Counted from the stretch's first letter, positions 26,589 to 34,569 are shown. The stretch: DNA of 64,000 nucleotides from Polyangiaceae bacterium UTPRO1 (GCA_002050235.1 MWST01000035.1:193693-257692); one strand, 5' to 3'. Translations and numbers: made by a program. Notes: generated from the sequence alone by a model not told the origin.

Positions 26589-27520
26589 CGGGCTCCTTTC
26601 GGTTGGTGGTGTGACCACGGGCCGCCCGGCGGCCAGGTTCCTGCAAAGTGATCGCTCGAGAGAATCGTCGCGCGCACCGGCCCGAGGAACCCGATGATGC
26701 GCTCGCCGACGTCCTCGAACTGCGCCGGAGGTGGAATCAACACCGCGCCTGCCGCGAGATAATACCGCCAGCGAGTCGCAAGTTCTGGCACGTGATAGAA
26801 GGCCGGGGTCAGAGCCCGCGGTGCCTCCGCTGTCCACGGCGTGCGTCGCCGCTCGAAACAGGCGGCCACCGCGCGGCACAGCGCCGCACCGTCGAAAGTG
26901 AATGCGCCGGCAAGCGCCCAAACGTCGTGGAAGTCCTTCATCCGACTGTTCCGGGTGTCGAGCTTGACCATGGCCTCGAACTTCTCTGCTACGCTCTGCT
27001 CGCGCGGATAGGCACGCAGGCGCGGCGCCGGCAGCGACGAAAGCATAGTCGGATAGATTATCTCCGCTGGCGTGATCGCGACCGCGTCACCCACGCCGAT
27101 ATCGAGCTGCACCGGTATGCGGGCCTTGCCGAGGAACGCACGGAACCGGGCGCGCTTGCCGGAGTATTCCTCCTCGGCCCGGATCGTCTCCACGACCAGT
27201 TCGGAGAGATCGAAGCGGAGACCATCTTCGGGACACTCCACTGCACAGATCTCCGTAATCAACGACCGGATTGCAGCGTCGTCCGTGGCGCCGGAAGCCA
27301 GTACGTCGACGTCGCGGGTCGCCCGGTAGGGATCCGGCATCCAGACTGCGAGCAAGGCGGCGCCCTTCAGGATGCAGCGATCTCGCGCCGCACAGGCGCC
27401 GAGGCGGAAGAGCAGCCGTTCGCCGGCGAAGCGTGCGAGCGTGCGCTCGAACTCCTCGCCGCGTGCCCTGGCCTGGTTGAGCAGGCGCGCCCGGACCGAT
27501 GCCGCCACATCGGAGCTCAT
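26585..27520 (-). CDS. abiEii: AbiEii-type nucleotidyltransferase toxin (intact copy)
   Basis: 311 aa. The nucleotidyltransferase core is complete: LKGAALLAVW (residues 51-60), the acidic pair in RATRDVDVLAS (67-75), IPVQLDIGVGD (about 134-144), and EKFEAMVKLDTRNSRMKDFHD (about 179-199), which holds the DUF1814 motifs. AbiEii toxins modify NTP-binding targets or tRNA and stop growth after phage infection unless held in check. It overlaps its antitoxin by ATGA and the GmrSD-like gene by ATGA. The C-terminal tail is Pro-rich. Confidence 0.9.
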   Translation of the reverse strand: MSSDVAASVRARLLNQARARGEEFERTLARFAGERLLFRLGACAARDRCILKGAALLAVWMPDPYRATRDVDVLASGATDDAAIRSLITEICAVECPEDGLRFDLSELVVETIRAEEEYSGKRARFRAFLGKARIPVQLDIGVGDAVAITPAEIIYPTMLSSLPAPRLRAYPREQSVAEKFEAMVKLDTRNSRMKDFHDVWALAGAFTFDGAALCRAVAACFERRRTPWTAEAPRALTPAFYHVPELATRWRYYLAAGAVLIPPPAQFEDVGERIIGFLGPVRATILSSDHFAGTWPPGGPWSHHQPKGAR

Positions 27521-28155
27521 ATCAACGTCACATCCAGTGCCGCGCTAAGGCGGCGCGACGGCAGCACCTCCGCTACACGTGACAGCTCGGCAATCGTGAC
27601 CTTGCGCTGCCGGAGCGCATCCTGGAGCGCTTCCATAGCGGTTTCAGGCCCCACGAGGCGCTCGAAGCGGAAGCAGTCGGCGACGGTGCGCGCCGGAGAC
27701 GTGATCCGGGCCGCTACGCCCTCGAACTCGGTCTTCTTGACGCCGAACGTCCAGGCCGGCCCGCTGAAGCGGACGATGCGCAGTCGAAGCTCGCGCAGGT
27801 GCGGCGCGCGTGCCTTGTGCGGAATCGCGAGCCAGACCTCGGCCGGCGCCTGCGTGCCGATGCCGTGAACACGCAGCGCCGAGAGCAGGCACACGATGCT
27901 GTTCGGCACGCGCGCGCAGGCCATGGCGAGGGAGTAGTTCTCGGTCAGCTCAGCGTCCGCCACCCGATATAGCCCTCGCCCGACCCGTTCGACGGCCCCA
28001 GAGCGCAGGAGAGCCGGGAGTTGGTCACGGGTCAGCTCGGCCGCGCCGAGGTCCATGGGTCGGAAGAATCCTGTGATACCCGCTGCACGCAGCCGGTCGA
28101 GCGGCGTGCTTGGCTCGGAGCTGTGGCTGATTTTGTCGGCATTTGATTGTGTCAT
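27517..28155 (-). CDS. abiEi: AbiEi-type antitoxin and autorepressor (partner of intact toxin)
   Basis: 212 aa from ATG 28155. An N-terminal winged helix (LDRLRAAGITGFFRPMDL, then LTRDQLPALLRSGAVERVGRGLY) precedes the AbiEi C-terminal domain (VCLLSALRVHGIGTQAPAEV, later ARTVADCFRFERLVG). It should silence the AbiEii toxin encoded next and repress its own promoter. No ribosome binding site precedes the ATG; the promoter predicted at 28162-28190 would start the mRNA at the ATG itself. The reading frame is also open upstream into the toxin remnant, with no stop between them. Confidence 0.88.
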   Translation of the reverse strand: MTQSNADKISHSSEPSTPLDRLRAAGITGFFRPMDLGAAELTRDQLPALLRSGAVERVGRGLYRVADAELTENYSLAMACARVPNSIVCLLSALRVHGIGTQAPAEVWLAIPHKARAPHLRELRLRIVRFSGPAWTFGVKKTEFEGVAARITSPARTVADCFRFERLVGPETAMEALQDALRQRKVTIAELSRVAEVLPSRRLSAALDVTLI

Positions 28156-28161
28156 GCCGAC

Positions 28162-28190
28162 AATATGCGCCGATCGGATCTTGGAGTCAA
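28162..28190 (-). promoter_or_regulatory. promoter of the intact abiE module, probably leaderless
   Basis: On the minus strand, TTGACT (28190-28185), 17 nt, CATATT (28167-28162). The start point 7 nt later coincides with the A of ATG 28155. The operator palindrome abuts the -35 box. Confidence 0.55.
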
Positions 28191-28232
28191 CGCGAAACGT
28201 CGGCACCTGCGCCCGAGTGCCGACGTTTCGCG
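28191..28232. promoter_or_regulatory. operator palindrome of the intact abiE module
   Basis: A perfect 16-bp inverted repeat, CGCGAAACGTCGGCAC and its complement, with 10 nt between the arms. The inner core is AAACGTCGG-N16-CCGACGTTT. It touches the -35 box of abiEi. AbiEi antitoxins are known to autoregulate by binding inverted repeats at their promoters, which fits. Confidence 0.75.
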
Positions 28233-28272
28233 GCATCTGCGATCTGGCGTTCGCACCGGTCGCCTCCGCTTG

Positions 28273-28512
28273 GTGCAGATCGAAGAAGTCCTTGATGCGG
28301 CTGTTGCGGTCGCCGAGCACCACCATCGCTTCGAACTTCTCCGCCACCACGGCCTCCCGCGGGTAGACGAGCAGCTCGGGAGCCGGGAAATCGAGCAAGG
28401 TCGGAAAAGTGCAGGTCTGCGGTGCTGGCCATACTGCGTCGGCCACGCCCATGTCGACCTGAAGCGCGAGGCGCGCGGCGACGGAGGCGGCGAGGTTCGC
28501 CTTGCTGCTCAT
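28273..28512 (-). pseudogene. remnant of a second AbiEii toxin, catalytic half deleted
   Basis: Opens at ATG 28512 in an ATGA overlap with the upstream abiEi copy, as a normal toxin would. About 15 N-terminal residues (MSSKANLAASVAARL) join directly to the region equivalent to residue 136 onward of the intact toxin: LQVDMGVADAV, LVYPREAVVAEKFEAMVVLG, DRNSRIKDFFDLH. Around 120 residues, including the GxxL and DVD catalytic motifs, are missing and the C-terminus is lost after DLH. The frame stays open to the downstream abiEi copy, so a 331-aa fusion could be read. Confidence 0.85.
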
Positions 28513-29111
28513 GCAATCGCGTCCAGGTAGGGCTGCATGACCCGCGTGACGCGGCAGATCCGCGCGAAGCGGGCCAGGTCGGTAGCGCCTCCGCGGTGCT
28601 TGCGGGTGAAATCGCGCAGCGCCTCGACGGCGACATCGACGCCGATCTTGTTGCGGTACTTGAAGCAATCGGCAACCGTCTTGGCAGCGGAATAGACGCG
28701 GATCGTGACACCCTCGACGCGATGCTCCTCGACGCCCTCGCTCAGTGCCTCGCCCGAGAAGCGCGCCACGCGCAGGCGCGGATAATCGAGGCGCGGGCGG
28801 CGTGCTTTCTCCGGCAGCGCGATCCAGACCTCCGCCGGGGATTGAGTCGTCAGTCCGTGGAAGCGCAGTGCGGTCAGCAGGCAGAAGACCGCGTTCGGCA
28901 CGCGCTTCGCGACCTGTGCCAGCGCGTGCTCAGCCGTGAGCGCATGCTGGGCCGCTACGTAGACGCCCCTGGATTCTCGCAGGACCAGTCCCTCATCCAC
29001 CAGGCGAGAGAGCTGCGCCCGAGTGATGCCATAGGTCTCGAGATCCCTGGGGCGGGTAAGCCCTTTCCTCTCGATCAGCTGCAGTGCTCGCTCCCTGTTC
29101 GCCTGTGACAT
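28509..29111 (-). CDS. abiEi: AbiEi-type antitoxin, copy whose toxin is broken
   Basis: 200 aa. Winged helix at the N-terminus (ALQLIERKGLTRPRDLETYG, then RAQLSRLVDEGLVLRESRGVY), then the C-terminal domain with FCLLTALRFHGLTTQSPAEV and AAKTVADCFKYRNKIGVDVA. It is alignable along its whole length with the other AbiEi copy, so the two modules are paralogous. Its own toxin is reduced to a remnant, so it survives as an orphan antitoxin/regulator. ATG 29111 lacks a clear ribosome binding site. Confidence 0.88.
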   Translation of the reverse strand: MSQANRERALQLIERKGLTRPRDLETYGITRAQLSRLVDEGLVLRESRGVYVAAQHALTAEHALAQVAKRVPNAVFCLLTALRFHGLTTQSPAEVWIALPEKARRPRLDYPRLRVARFSGEALSEGVEEHRVEGVTIRVYSAAKTVADCFKYRNKIGVDVAVEALRDFTRKHRGGATDLARFARICRVTRVMQPYLDAIA

Positions 29112-29120
29112 TGTCGATGG

Positions 29121-29150
29121 ATGATACGAAACGCCGGGTGTTGAACACAA
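29121..29150 (-). promoter_or_regulatory. promoter of the upstream abiE module
   Basis: On the minus strand, TTGTGT (29150-29145), 18 nt, TATCAT (29126-29121), placing the start within a few bases of ATG 29111. The operator arms lie over the spacer and just upstream of the -35 box. Confidence 0.4.
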
Positions 29151-29162
29151 GTCCCGACGTTT
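29129..29162. promoter_or_regulatory. operator palindrome of the upstream abiE module
   Basis: AAACGCCGG (29129-29137), 16 nt, CCGACGTTT (29154-29162): one mismatch from a perfect dyad. Half-site and 16-nt spacing are the same as in the other abiE operator at 28195-28228, so each AbiEi may bind both. Confidence 0.7.
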
Positions 29163-29185
29163 TGGAGCCGATGGCCCTGGCGCTA

Positions 29186-31342
29186 TCAGTCGGCTCGGCC
29201 TCCCGTCACCTCTGCCAGCATCCGCACGATGTCTTTCTCGATCGCCCGGATGTCGGCCTCGATCTCCTCCAGAGGCCGGGGCGGCGTGTAGCGGTAAAAG
29301 TAGCGGTTGAAGTTGATCTCGTAGCCGATGAGGCCGACGCGGCCGTCCTTCGAATCGCACTTGGTCGTGTCGATCCAGGCGTCCGGGACGTGGGGCGTCA
29401 CCTCGCGGTCGAAGAAGGCGCGGACGCTGGCGGGCACCCCCTCGGCGTCGGCCGGGTCGTCGCCGGCGGGGAGCGGCACGCTCTCAGTGTCGCGCAGCTC
29501 GGGATCGGGCTCGGGGTTGCCGTCCCTGTCGCGGCAGATCGCGGCCGTCTCGTCGCGCTCGGCGAGCGCGGACAGGATCGCCTTGCGGGCCGGCGCCGGG
29601 AGCTTCAGACGCGCCTTCCGGACGGCGGCATCCAGCGCCTCCTCGAACTCGTTGCGGTCCGTGAACAGCGTTCCCGGGAGCCCGTGCAGAAGTGCGCGAA
29701 TTGCCGCCTGCAGCTCGCGGCCCTCGGCCTCCTCCTTCGCACCCGCCGCACCCTTTTTCCTGGACTGCGCAAGCGACTGAAAGCTCCTTTCCTCTTCGAG
29801 CCGCGCGATACGCTCGGCGCTAGCCTGGAAATTGAGGCGCAGAGGACGCTCGACGGTGATCTTGCGGAAGCCGAAGTGGGTGGTCGGGAAGACGCGGCTC
29901 ACGACGACCTCTTCTTCCTTGCCGTCCTTGGTGATCCGGCGCGTCTCGCCATCCCTGAACGCGCCGAGGAGCGTGACGATGTCCTGCGCCTTCTCCGGCG
30001 GGATTTCGCGCCGCTTGTCGCCGAGGCTCTTGCGCATCGGCACCCAGAACGAGGTGGCGTCGATGAGCTGCACCTTGCCCCTGCGGGCCGCCGCCTTGCG
30101 GTTGGTGACCACCCAGACGTAGGTGGCGATGCCGGTGTTGTAGAAGAGCTGCTCGGGGAGCGCGATCAGAGCTTCGAGCAGGTCGTGCTCGAGGATGAAG
30201 CGGCGAATCTCGCTCTCGCCGCTGCCGGCGTCGCCGGTGAAGAGCGGCGAGCCGTTCATGATGATGGCGATGCGCGAGCCGCCTTCCTTCGGCGCCTTGG
30301 CGTGCGCCAGCATGTGCAGGAGAAAAAGGAGCTGGCCGTCGCTGATCCGCGGCAGCCCGGGAGCGAAGCGGCCCGATGCGCCGCGCTCGTGCTCGGCGCG
30401 CACGGCGTCCTCGTCGCGCTTCCAGTCCTTGCCGTACGGGGGATTGGCGATCAGGTAATCGAAGCTTCGGCCGGCGTGCCGGTCGTTGGAGAGCACGCTG
30501 CCGTAGGCGATGTTGTCGGCGTCGCGCCCGGTCGGGTCCTTCATGAAGAGGTCCGATTTCGAAACCGCCCAGGTCTCCGGGTTCACCTCCTGGCCGAAGA
30601 GGTGGATCTCCGCGTCCGGGTTGATCGCCGGCTGCAGCAGCTCGCCGTTCCTGCGCAGGCCGACGGTGACGTGCTCCTTGGTGATCATGAGCATGCCGCC
30701 CGAGCCGCAGCAGGGATCGTAGACCGTGCAGACGATTCCCTGGCGCCGGATGCGATCGGCGTCGCCGGCCAGCATCAGGTCCACCATCAGGTGCACCACG
30801 TCGCGGGGCGTGAAGTGCTCGCCGGGGTTCTCGTTCAGCGCTTCGTTGAACTTGCGGATCAGCTCCTCGAAGATCGTGCCCATCGTCGGGTTGTCGATCC
30901 GGTCCGGGTGCAGGTCCACGTTCTTGAACCGTTCGAGCACCTGGAAGAGAAGTCCGGCCTCGTCGAGCTTCGAGATCGTGTTGTCGAAGTCGAACTTCTC
31001 GAGCACCTCGCGCATGTTCGGGCTGAACCCGGCGATGTAGTTGCGCAGGTTGGCCGCAAGGTGTGGGGCATCGGCGAGCAGCTTCGCGAAGTCGTAGCGG
31101 GAGGTGTTGTAGAAGGCGAAGCCGGAGGCGCGCCGCAGCTGGGCGTCGAGATCCTCGAGCCCCTTGCCCTTGAGCTGGCCCTGGCGCTCGAGAACCTTCG
31201 TCTTCGTCTCGGCGAGCACGCAGTCGAGCCGGCGCAGCACCGTGAGCGGCAGGATGACGTCCTGGTACTTGCCGCGCTTGAAGGTGTCGCGGATCAGGTC
31301 GGCGACGCCCCAGAGGAAGCTCACGATCTCGCTGTGGTTCAC
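29186..31342 (-). CDS. hsdM: type I restriction-modification methyltransferase M subunit
   Basis: 718 aa. N-terminal helical HsdM_N domain (residues 1-150), then the N6-adenine methyltransferase with DPCCGSGGML (209-218, SAM site) and NPPYGKDWK (300-308, catalytic NPPY). The C-terminal 250 residues are longer than in short HsdM proteins and contain a charged helical region that contacts HsdS in the family. GTG 31342 is preceded by a perfect AGGAGG. It is the first gene of the island. Its partners hsdS and hsdR lie about 4.5 kb downstream, after the toxin-antitoxin insert. Confidence 0.95.
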   Translation of the reverse strand: MNHSEIVSFLWGVADLIRDTFKRGKYQDVILPLTVLRRLDCVLAETKTKVLERQGQLKGKGLEDLDAQLRRASGFAFYNTSRYDFAKLLADAPHLAANLRNYIAGFSPNMREVLEKFDFDNTISKLDEAGLLFQVLERFKNVDLHPDRIDNPTMGTIFEELIRKFNEALNENPGEHFTPRDVVHLMVDLMLAGDADRIRRQGIVCTVYDPCCGSGGMLMITKEHVTVGLRRNGELLQPAINPDAEIHLFGQEVNPETWAVSKSDLFMKDPTGRDADNIAYGSVLSNDRHAGRSFDYLIANPPYGKDWKRDEDAVRAEHERGASGRFAPGLPRISDGQLLFLLHMLAHAKAPKEGGSRIAIIMNGSPLFTGDAGSGESEIRRFILEHDLLEALIALPEQLFYNTGIATYVWVVTNRKAAARRGKVQLIDATSFWVPMRKSLGDKRREIPPEKAQDIVTLLGAFRDGETRRITKDGKEEEVVVSRVFPTTHFGFRKITVERPLRLNFQASAERIARLEEERSFQSLAQSRKKGAAGAKEEAEGRELQAAIRALLHGLPGTLFTDRNEFEEALDAAVRKARLKLPAPARKAILSALAERDETAAICRDRDGNPEPDPELRDTESVPLPAGDDPADAEGVPASVRAFFDREVTPHVPDAWIDTTKCDSKDGRVGLIGYEINFNRYFYRYTPPRPLEEIEADIRAIEKDIVRMLAEVTGGRAD

Positions 31343-31409
31343 TCTCTCACCTCCTGAGGAGTAGCGGCTGCTCCGTGACGCGACACCTCTACCGCACCCG
31401 CTCGACTCC

Positions 31410-32783
31410 TCAGCGGGGGTCGATGCGGTATACCGTGCCGGTGAGATCGACGACGTAGAGCTCGCCGTCGAGATCCTCGCCGAAAGAGGACAGGGCCTGG
31501 ATCGTCGCGCTCGATCCGAGCGCCGCGGTGAGCTCGACCTGGCTCACCGCCGCACGGCCGTTCCACACGAACGACCGCACGCGGCCGCTGCAGAAGTCGC
31601 CGTAGAGGTAGCGGCCGGCGAGCTCCGGGAGCGCCTGGCCGCGATAGACGTAGCCGCCGATCACCGAACAGTCGTCACGATCGCTGCCGCTGGAGTGCGG
31701 ATAGGCGACGGCAGGGAAGGTAATGCCGGTCGTGTCGCAAGCGTTCGGCGGCGCGAAGCAGGCAAAGCCCTCGGTCACGTTCCAGCCGTAGTTCCGGCCG
31801 CCTTGGCCGCGGGGCTCGACGTCGACCTCCTCGAAGCCGCTCTGGCCGACGTCGCCGATGTAGAGGTCTCCGGTCAGGTGGTCGAAGCTGAAGCGGAAGG
31901 GATTGCGCAGGCCGTAGTCCCAGACGTCGGGATCGGCGCCGGCGAGGTTGCCGGGCGGCGGCGCCGCGGAGTCGACATCGAGGCGGAGGATCTTGCCGAG
32001 CTTGCTCAGGAGGTTCTGGCCGTTCTTGCTGGGGTCGCCGGCCCCGCCGCCGTCGCCGAGCCCGGCGTAGAGGAACCCGTCGGCACCGAAGGCGATCATG
32101 CCGCCGTTGTGGTTGGCGGCCGGCTGCGCGATCCGCCGCAGGACGGCGACTGCATCCGGCGCGGCGGCCGTCGCATCGTCGCCGCGCCGCCTGTATTCGG
32201 CGATCACGGTGGCGCCGTCGGTATCCGTGTAATCGACGAAGAGGCGCCCGTTTTCCGCGTAGGCCGGATGGAAGGCGAGCCCCAGGAGCCCCTGCTCGCC
32301 GCCCTTGCTGGTGAGCGCGCTCAGGTCGAGAAACGGGCGGTCGCGGAGCACTCCGTTCTCGACGACGCGCACCCGACCCGGTTTCTCGACGATATAGAGG
32401 CGCCCGCGGTCTCCGGGAGCGCCGAGGGCGAAGAGCGGTTCGTCGAGGCCGGTCGCTACCGGCGTGAGGCCGGCGGCCGGGACGAGCGGACACGCCGTGA
32501 ACGTCGGCAGCCCGGCCGCGAGTCTTAGAACGTTGACGCCGTCGCTCACGCTGACGACGCCGTTGCCGTCGAGATCGCAGAGCGCCGTCTCGCAACGGCC
32601 GGCTATCCCCGCGGCCGCCTGCAGCGCCAGCACGCCGTCGCTCACGCTGACGACGCCGCTGCGGTCGGCGTCGCCGCAGCGCTGCGTGGCTGCGACCGCC
32701 GCGTCGGCAATGGCCGCAACGACGATCGCCGCCGCGCAGGTGATCACGGTGGCCCAAGCGACCCGAAACGACGCTGCGAACAT
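31410..32783 (-). CDS. secreted PQQ-type sugar/sorbosone dehydrogenase with N-terminal dockerin-like repeats
   Basis: 457 aa. A signal peptide (to about residue 32) is followed by two dockerin-like Ca-binding repeats, CGDADRSGVVSVSDGVLALQ and CDLDGNGVVSVSDGVNVLRL. The rest is a six-bladed propeller of the glucose/sorbosone dehydrogenase family, with GEQGLLGLAFHPAY, NHNGGMIAFGADGFLYAGLG, RNPFRFSFD and GGRNYGWNVTEG. It would oxidise sugars or polyols outside the inner membrane with PQQ. The region 31343-31409 after it holds a 9-bp inverted repeat but no gene. Confidence 0.88.
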   Translation of the reverse strand: MFAASFRVAWATVITCAAAIVVAAIADAAVAATQRCGDADRSGVVSVSDGVLALQAAAGIAGRCETALCDLDGNGVVSVSDGVNVLRLAAGLPTFTACPLVPAAGLTPVATGLDEPLFALGAPGDRGRLYIVEKPGRVRVVENGVLRDRPFLDLSALTSKGGEQGLLGLAFHPAYAENGRLFVDYTDTDGATVIAEYRRRGDDATAAAPDAVAVLRRIAQPAANHNGGMIAFGADGFLYAGLGDGGGAGDPSKNGQNLLSKLGKILRLDVDSAAPPPGNLAGADPDVWDYGLRNPFRFSFDHLTGDLYIGDVGQSGFEEVDVEPRGQGGRNYGWNVTEGFACFAPPNACDTTGITFPAVAYPHSSGSDRDDCSVIGGYVYRGQALPELAGRYLYGDFCSGRVRSFVWNGRAAVSQVELTAALGSSATIQALSSFGEDLDGELYVVDLTGTVYRIDPR

Positions 32784-32917
32784 GGACGCTCCCCGGCGCC
32801 ATCATGCCGGCATAGGCCCGGGGAGCAAGCCCGAGGCAGGCAGCTCTGCGCCGCCGCCAGTCCGCAGCCGGCGCCTTGACCGTCGCATCACTGCGCAAGT
32901 ACGGTCGGCGCCGTCCA

Positions 32918-33832
32918 ATGGAGAGCACCGACAAGCCGCGCGTCGGCTGGATCGGAACCGGCATCATGGGAGCGGCGATGTGCGGGCACCTGATGGCCGC
33001 CGGCCACGCCGCAACCGTGTTCACTCGCACCCGCAGCCGGGCCGAGCCGCTGCTGCAGCGGGGCGCCGCCTGGGCCGAAACGCCTGCCGCGGTCGCCGCC
33101 GCTGCCGACGTCGTGTTCACGATGGTCGGCTATCCGGCGGACGTGCGCGCGGTCGTGCTCGGGGCCACGGGCGTGCTCGCCGGGGCGCGCGCCGGCACGA
33201 TCCTCGTCGACATGTCCACTAGCGAGCCTTCCCTCGCCCGCGAGATCGACGCTGCGGCGCGCGCCCGCGGCGTCGCGGCGCTCGACGCCCCGGTCTCCGG
33301 CGGCGACGTCGGCGCCCGCGAGGCACGGCTCTCGATCATGGTCGGCGGCGACGCCGACACGTTCGCGCGCGTCCGACCGCTCCTGGCGCTCATGGGGAAG
33401 ACGATCGTCCTGCAGGGTCCCGCGGGATCCGGCCAGCACACGAAGATGGTGAACCAGATCCTGGTCGCGAGCAGCATGATCGGCGTCTGCGAGGGACTCC
33501 TGTATGCACGAAGGGCGGGCCTCGACGTCCCGACCGTCCTCGCCTCGGTGGCGGGCGGCGCCGCGGGCTCCTGGTCGCTCGCCAACTACGTTCCCCGCAT
33601 CGAGCGCGGCGACCTCGAGCCGGGATTCATGATCGAGCATTTCGTGAAGGACATGAAGATCGCCCTCGCCGAGTCGCGCCGCATGGGGTTGACGCTGCCG
33701 GGGCTCGACCTCGCCGAGCGACTGTACGCGCGCCTCGTCGACGCCGGCCACGGACGCAAAGGCATCCAGGCGCTGCTGCTGGCGCTCGAGCAGCTTGGAG
33801 ACGGCGCGGATCTGGGACCGCGACTCACTTGA
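32918..33832 (+). CDS. 3-hydroxyisobutyrate dehydrogenase-like NAD(P) oxidoreductase
   Basis: 304 aa from ATG 32918. The Rossmann motif GWIGTGIMGAAM lies at residues 10-21, the substrate-binding DAPVSGGDVGAREARLSIMV at about 122-141, and the catalytic lysine in GSGQHTKMVNQIL near 178. Related enzymes are tartronate semialdehyde and succinic semialdehyde reductases. Nearby genes do not fix the substrate. It is transcribed divergently from the sugar dehydrogenase across about 130 bp. Confidence 0.9.
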   Translation: MESTDKPRVGWIGTGIMGAAMCGHLMAAGHAATVFTRTRSRAEPLLQRGAAWAETPAAVAAAADVVFTMVGYPADVRAVVLGATGVLAGARAGTILVDMSTSEPSLAREIDAAARARGVAALDAPVSGGDVGAREARLSIMVGGDADTFARVRPLLALMGKTIVLQGPAGSGQHTKMVNQILVASSMIGVCEGLLYARRAGLDVPTVLASVAGGAAGSWSLANYVPRIERGDLEPGFMIEHFVKDMKIALAESRRMGLTLPGLDLAERLYARLVDAGHGRKGIQALLLALEQLGDGADLGPRLT

Positions 33833-33864
33833 AGGTGCGGACGTCTTCGCGCTAGAGCGCGCAC

Positions 33865-34569
33865 GTGCGCGGATCTTCCCGTCTCGGAGCCTTCGCCGCC
33901 GTCGCGGTCGTCGCGCTCCTCGCCGTCGCCCTGCTGCTACGCCGCGTGAACGCCGATCGGGCGCGCCAGCGCGCTGCCGTGGTCGCGACGGTGCCAACCG
34001 CAGCCTCACCGGCCGCACCGCAGGCGCGCCGCACGCCCGTCTGGCAGCCGGACGCGAACGACAACGAACCGTCGCAGGATCTCGCCTACAAAGCCGATCC
34101 GCTCTCGCCGATGACCGATCCCGCTGAAGAATGGGCGCGCATCGACTTCAGCGAGATGCGTCGCGCCCTCCCCGACAACCTCTATTGGAAGATGGCGTTC
34201 CCGACCAAGGACCAGGAGCTGATCGACGAGCGCGCGCGCATCCGTGAGCAGTGGAATGCCGAGTACGGCAAGGTAATCTCGAACACCGCGAGCGACGAAG
34301 AGATCGACGCCTTCTACGACGAGCAGCAGCGGATCTCCGAGGACTACCTGGAGTGGCTCGTCTACCTGGCCGAGCACTACGGGAACCTCGTACCGCGCTC
34401 GGCGATCGGCGGCCTGAAGCTCGCCGCCGAGATGCACCTGGCGCGGCTCGAAGAGATCCCGCGCAAGATGGCGGAGGCCAAGGAACGCCACGCCGCGCAC
34501 GAGCGCGAGCGGCGCGCCTGGCTGGAGCAGCAGCAGCAGTTCGCCACCCCGGCCCCTCCCGGCCCGTGA
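33865..34569 (+). CDS. membrane-anchored hypothetical protein, 234 aa
   Basis: Starts at GTG 33865. One N-terminal membrane helix (AFAAVAVVALLAVALLL), a Pro/Ala linker to about residue 60, then a charged helical region with WARIDFSEMRRALPDNLYW and QRISEDYLEWLVYLAEHYGN, and a C-terminal coiled-coil-like, Glu/Arg/Gln-rich end. It should sit in the periplasm tethered to the inner membrane. No family recognised. Confidence 0.7.
   Translation: MRGSSRLGAFAAVAVVALLAVALLLRRVNADRARQRAAVVATVPTAASPAAPQARRTPVWQPDANDNEPSQDLAYKADPLSPMTDPAEEWARIDFSEMRRALPDNLYWKMAFPTKDQELIDERARIREQWNAEYGKVISNTASDEEIDAFYDEQQRISEDYLEWLVYLAEHYGNLVPRSAIGGLKLAAEMHLARLEEIPRKMAEAKERHAAHERERRAWLEQQQQFATPAPPGP

Noticed and set aside
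27517..28668. A single 383-residue gene covering toxin remnant and antitoxin from a start at 28668
   Set aside because: The first part would be out-of-frame sequence of the upstream antitoxin. Toxin-like text begins only at ATG 28512 and the antitoxin has its own promoter and start at 28155.
29084..31357. A plus-strand open frame of about 757 codons opposite hsdM
   Set aside because: No domain; hsdM has complete methyltransferase motifs and a perfect ribosome binding site.
31354..31413. CTGAGGAGT and its inverse ACTCCTCAG at the edge of the defence island, considered as an attachment site or terminator
   Set aside because: Only 9 bp with a 42-nt spacer, one arm inside a stop codon and the other beside a ribosome binding site; no copy seen at the other end of the island (18363-18517).
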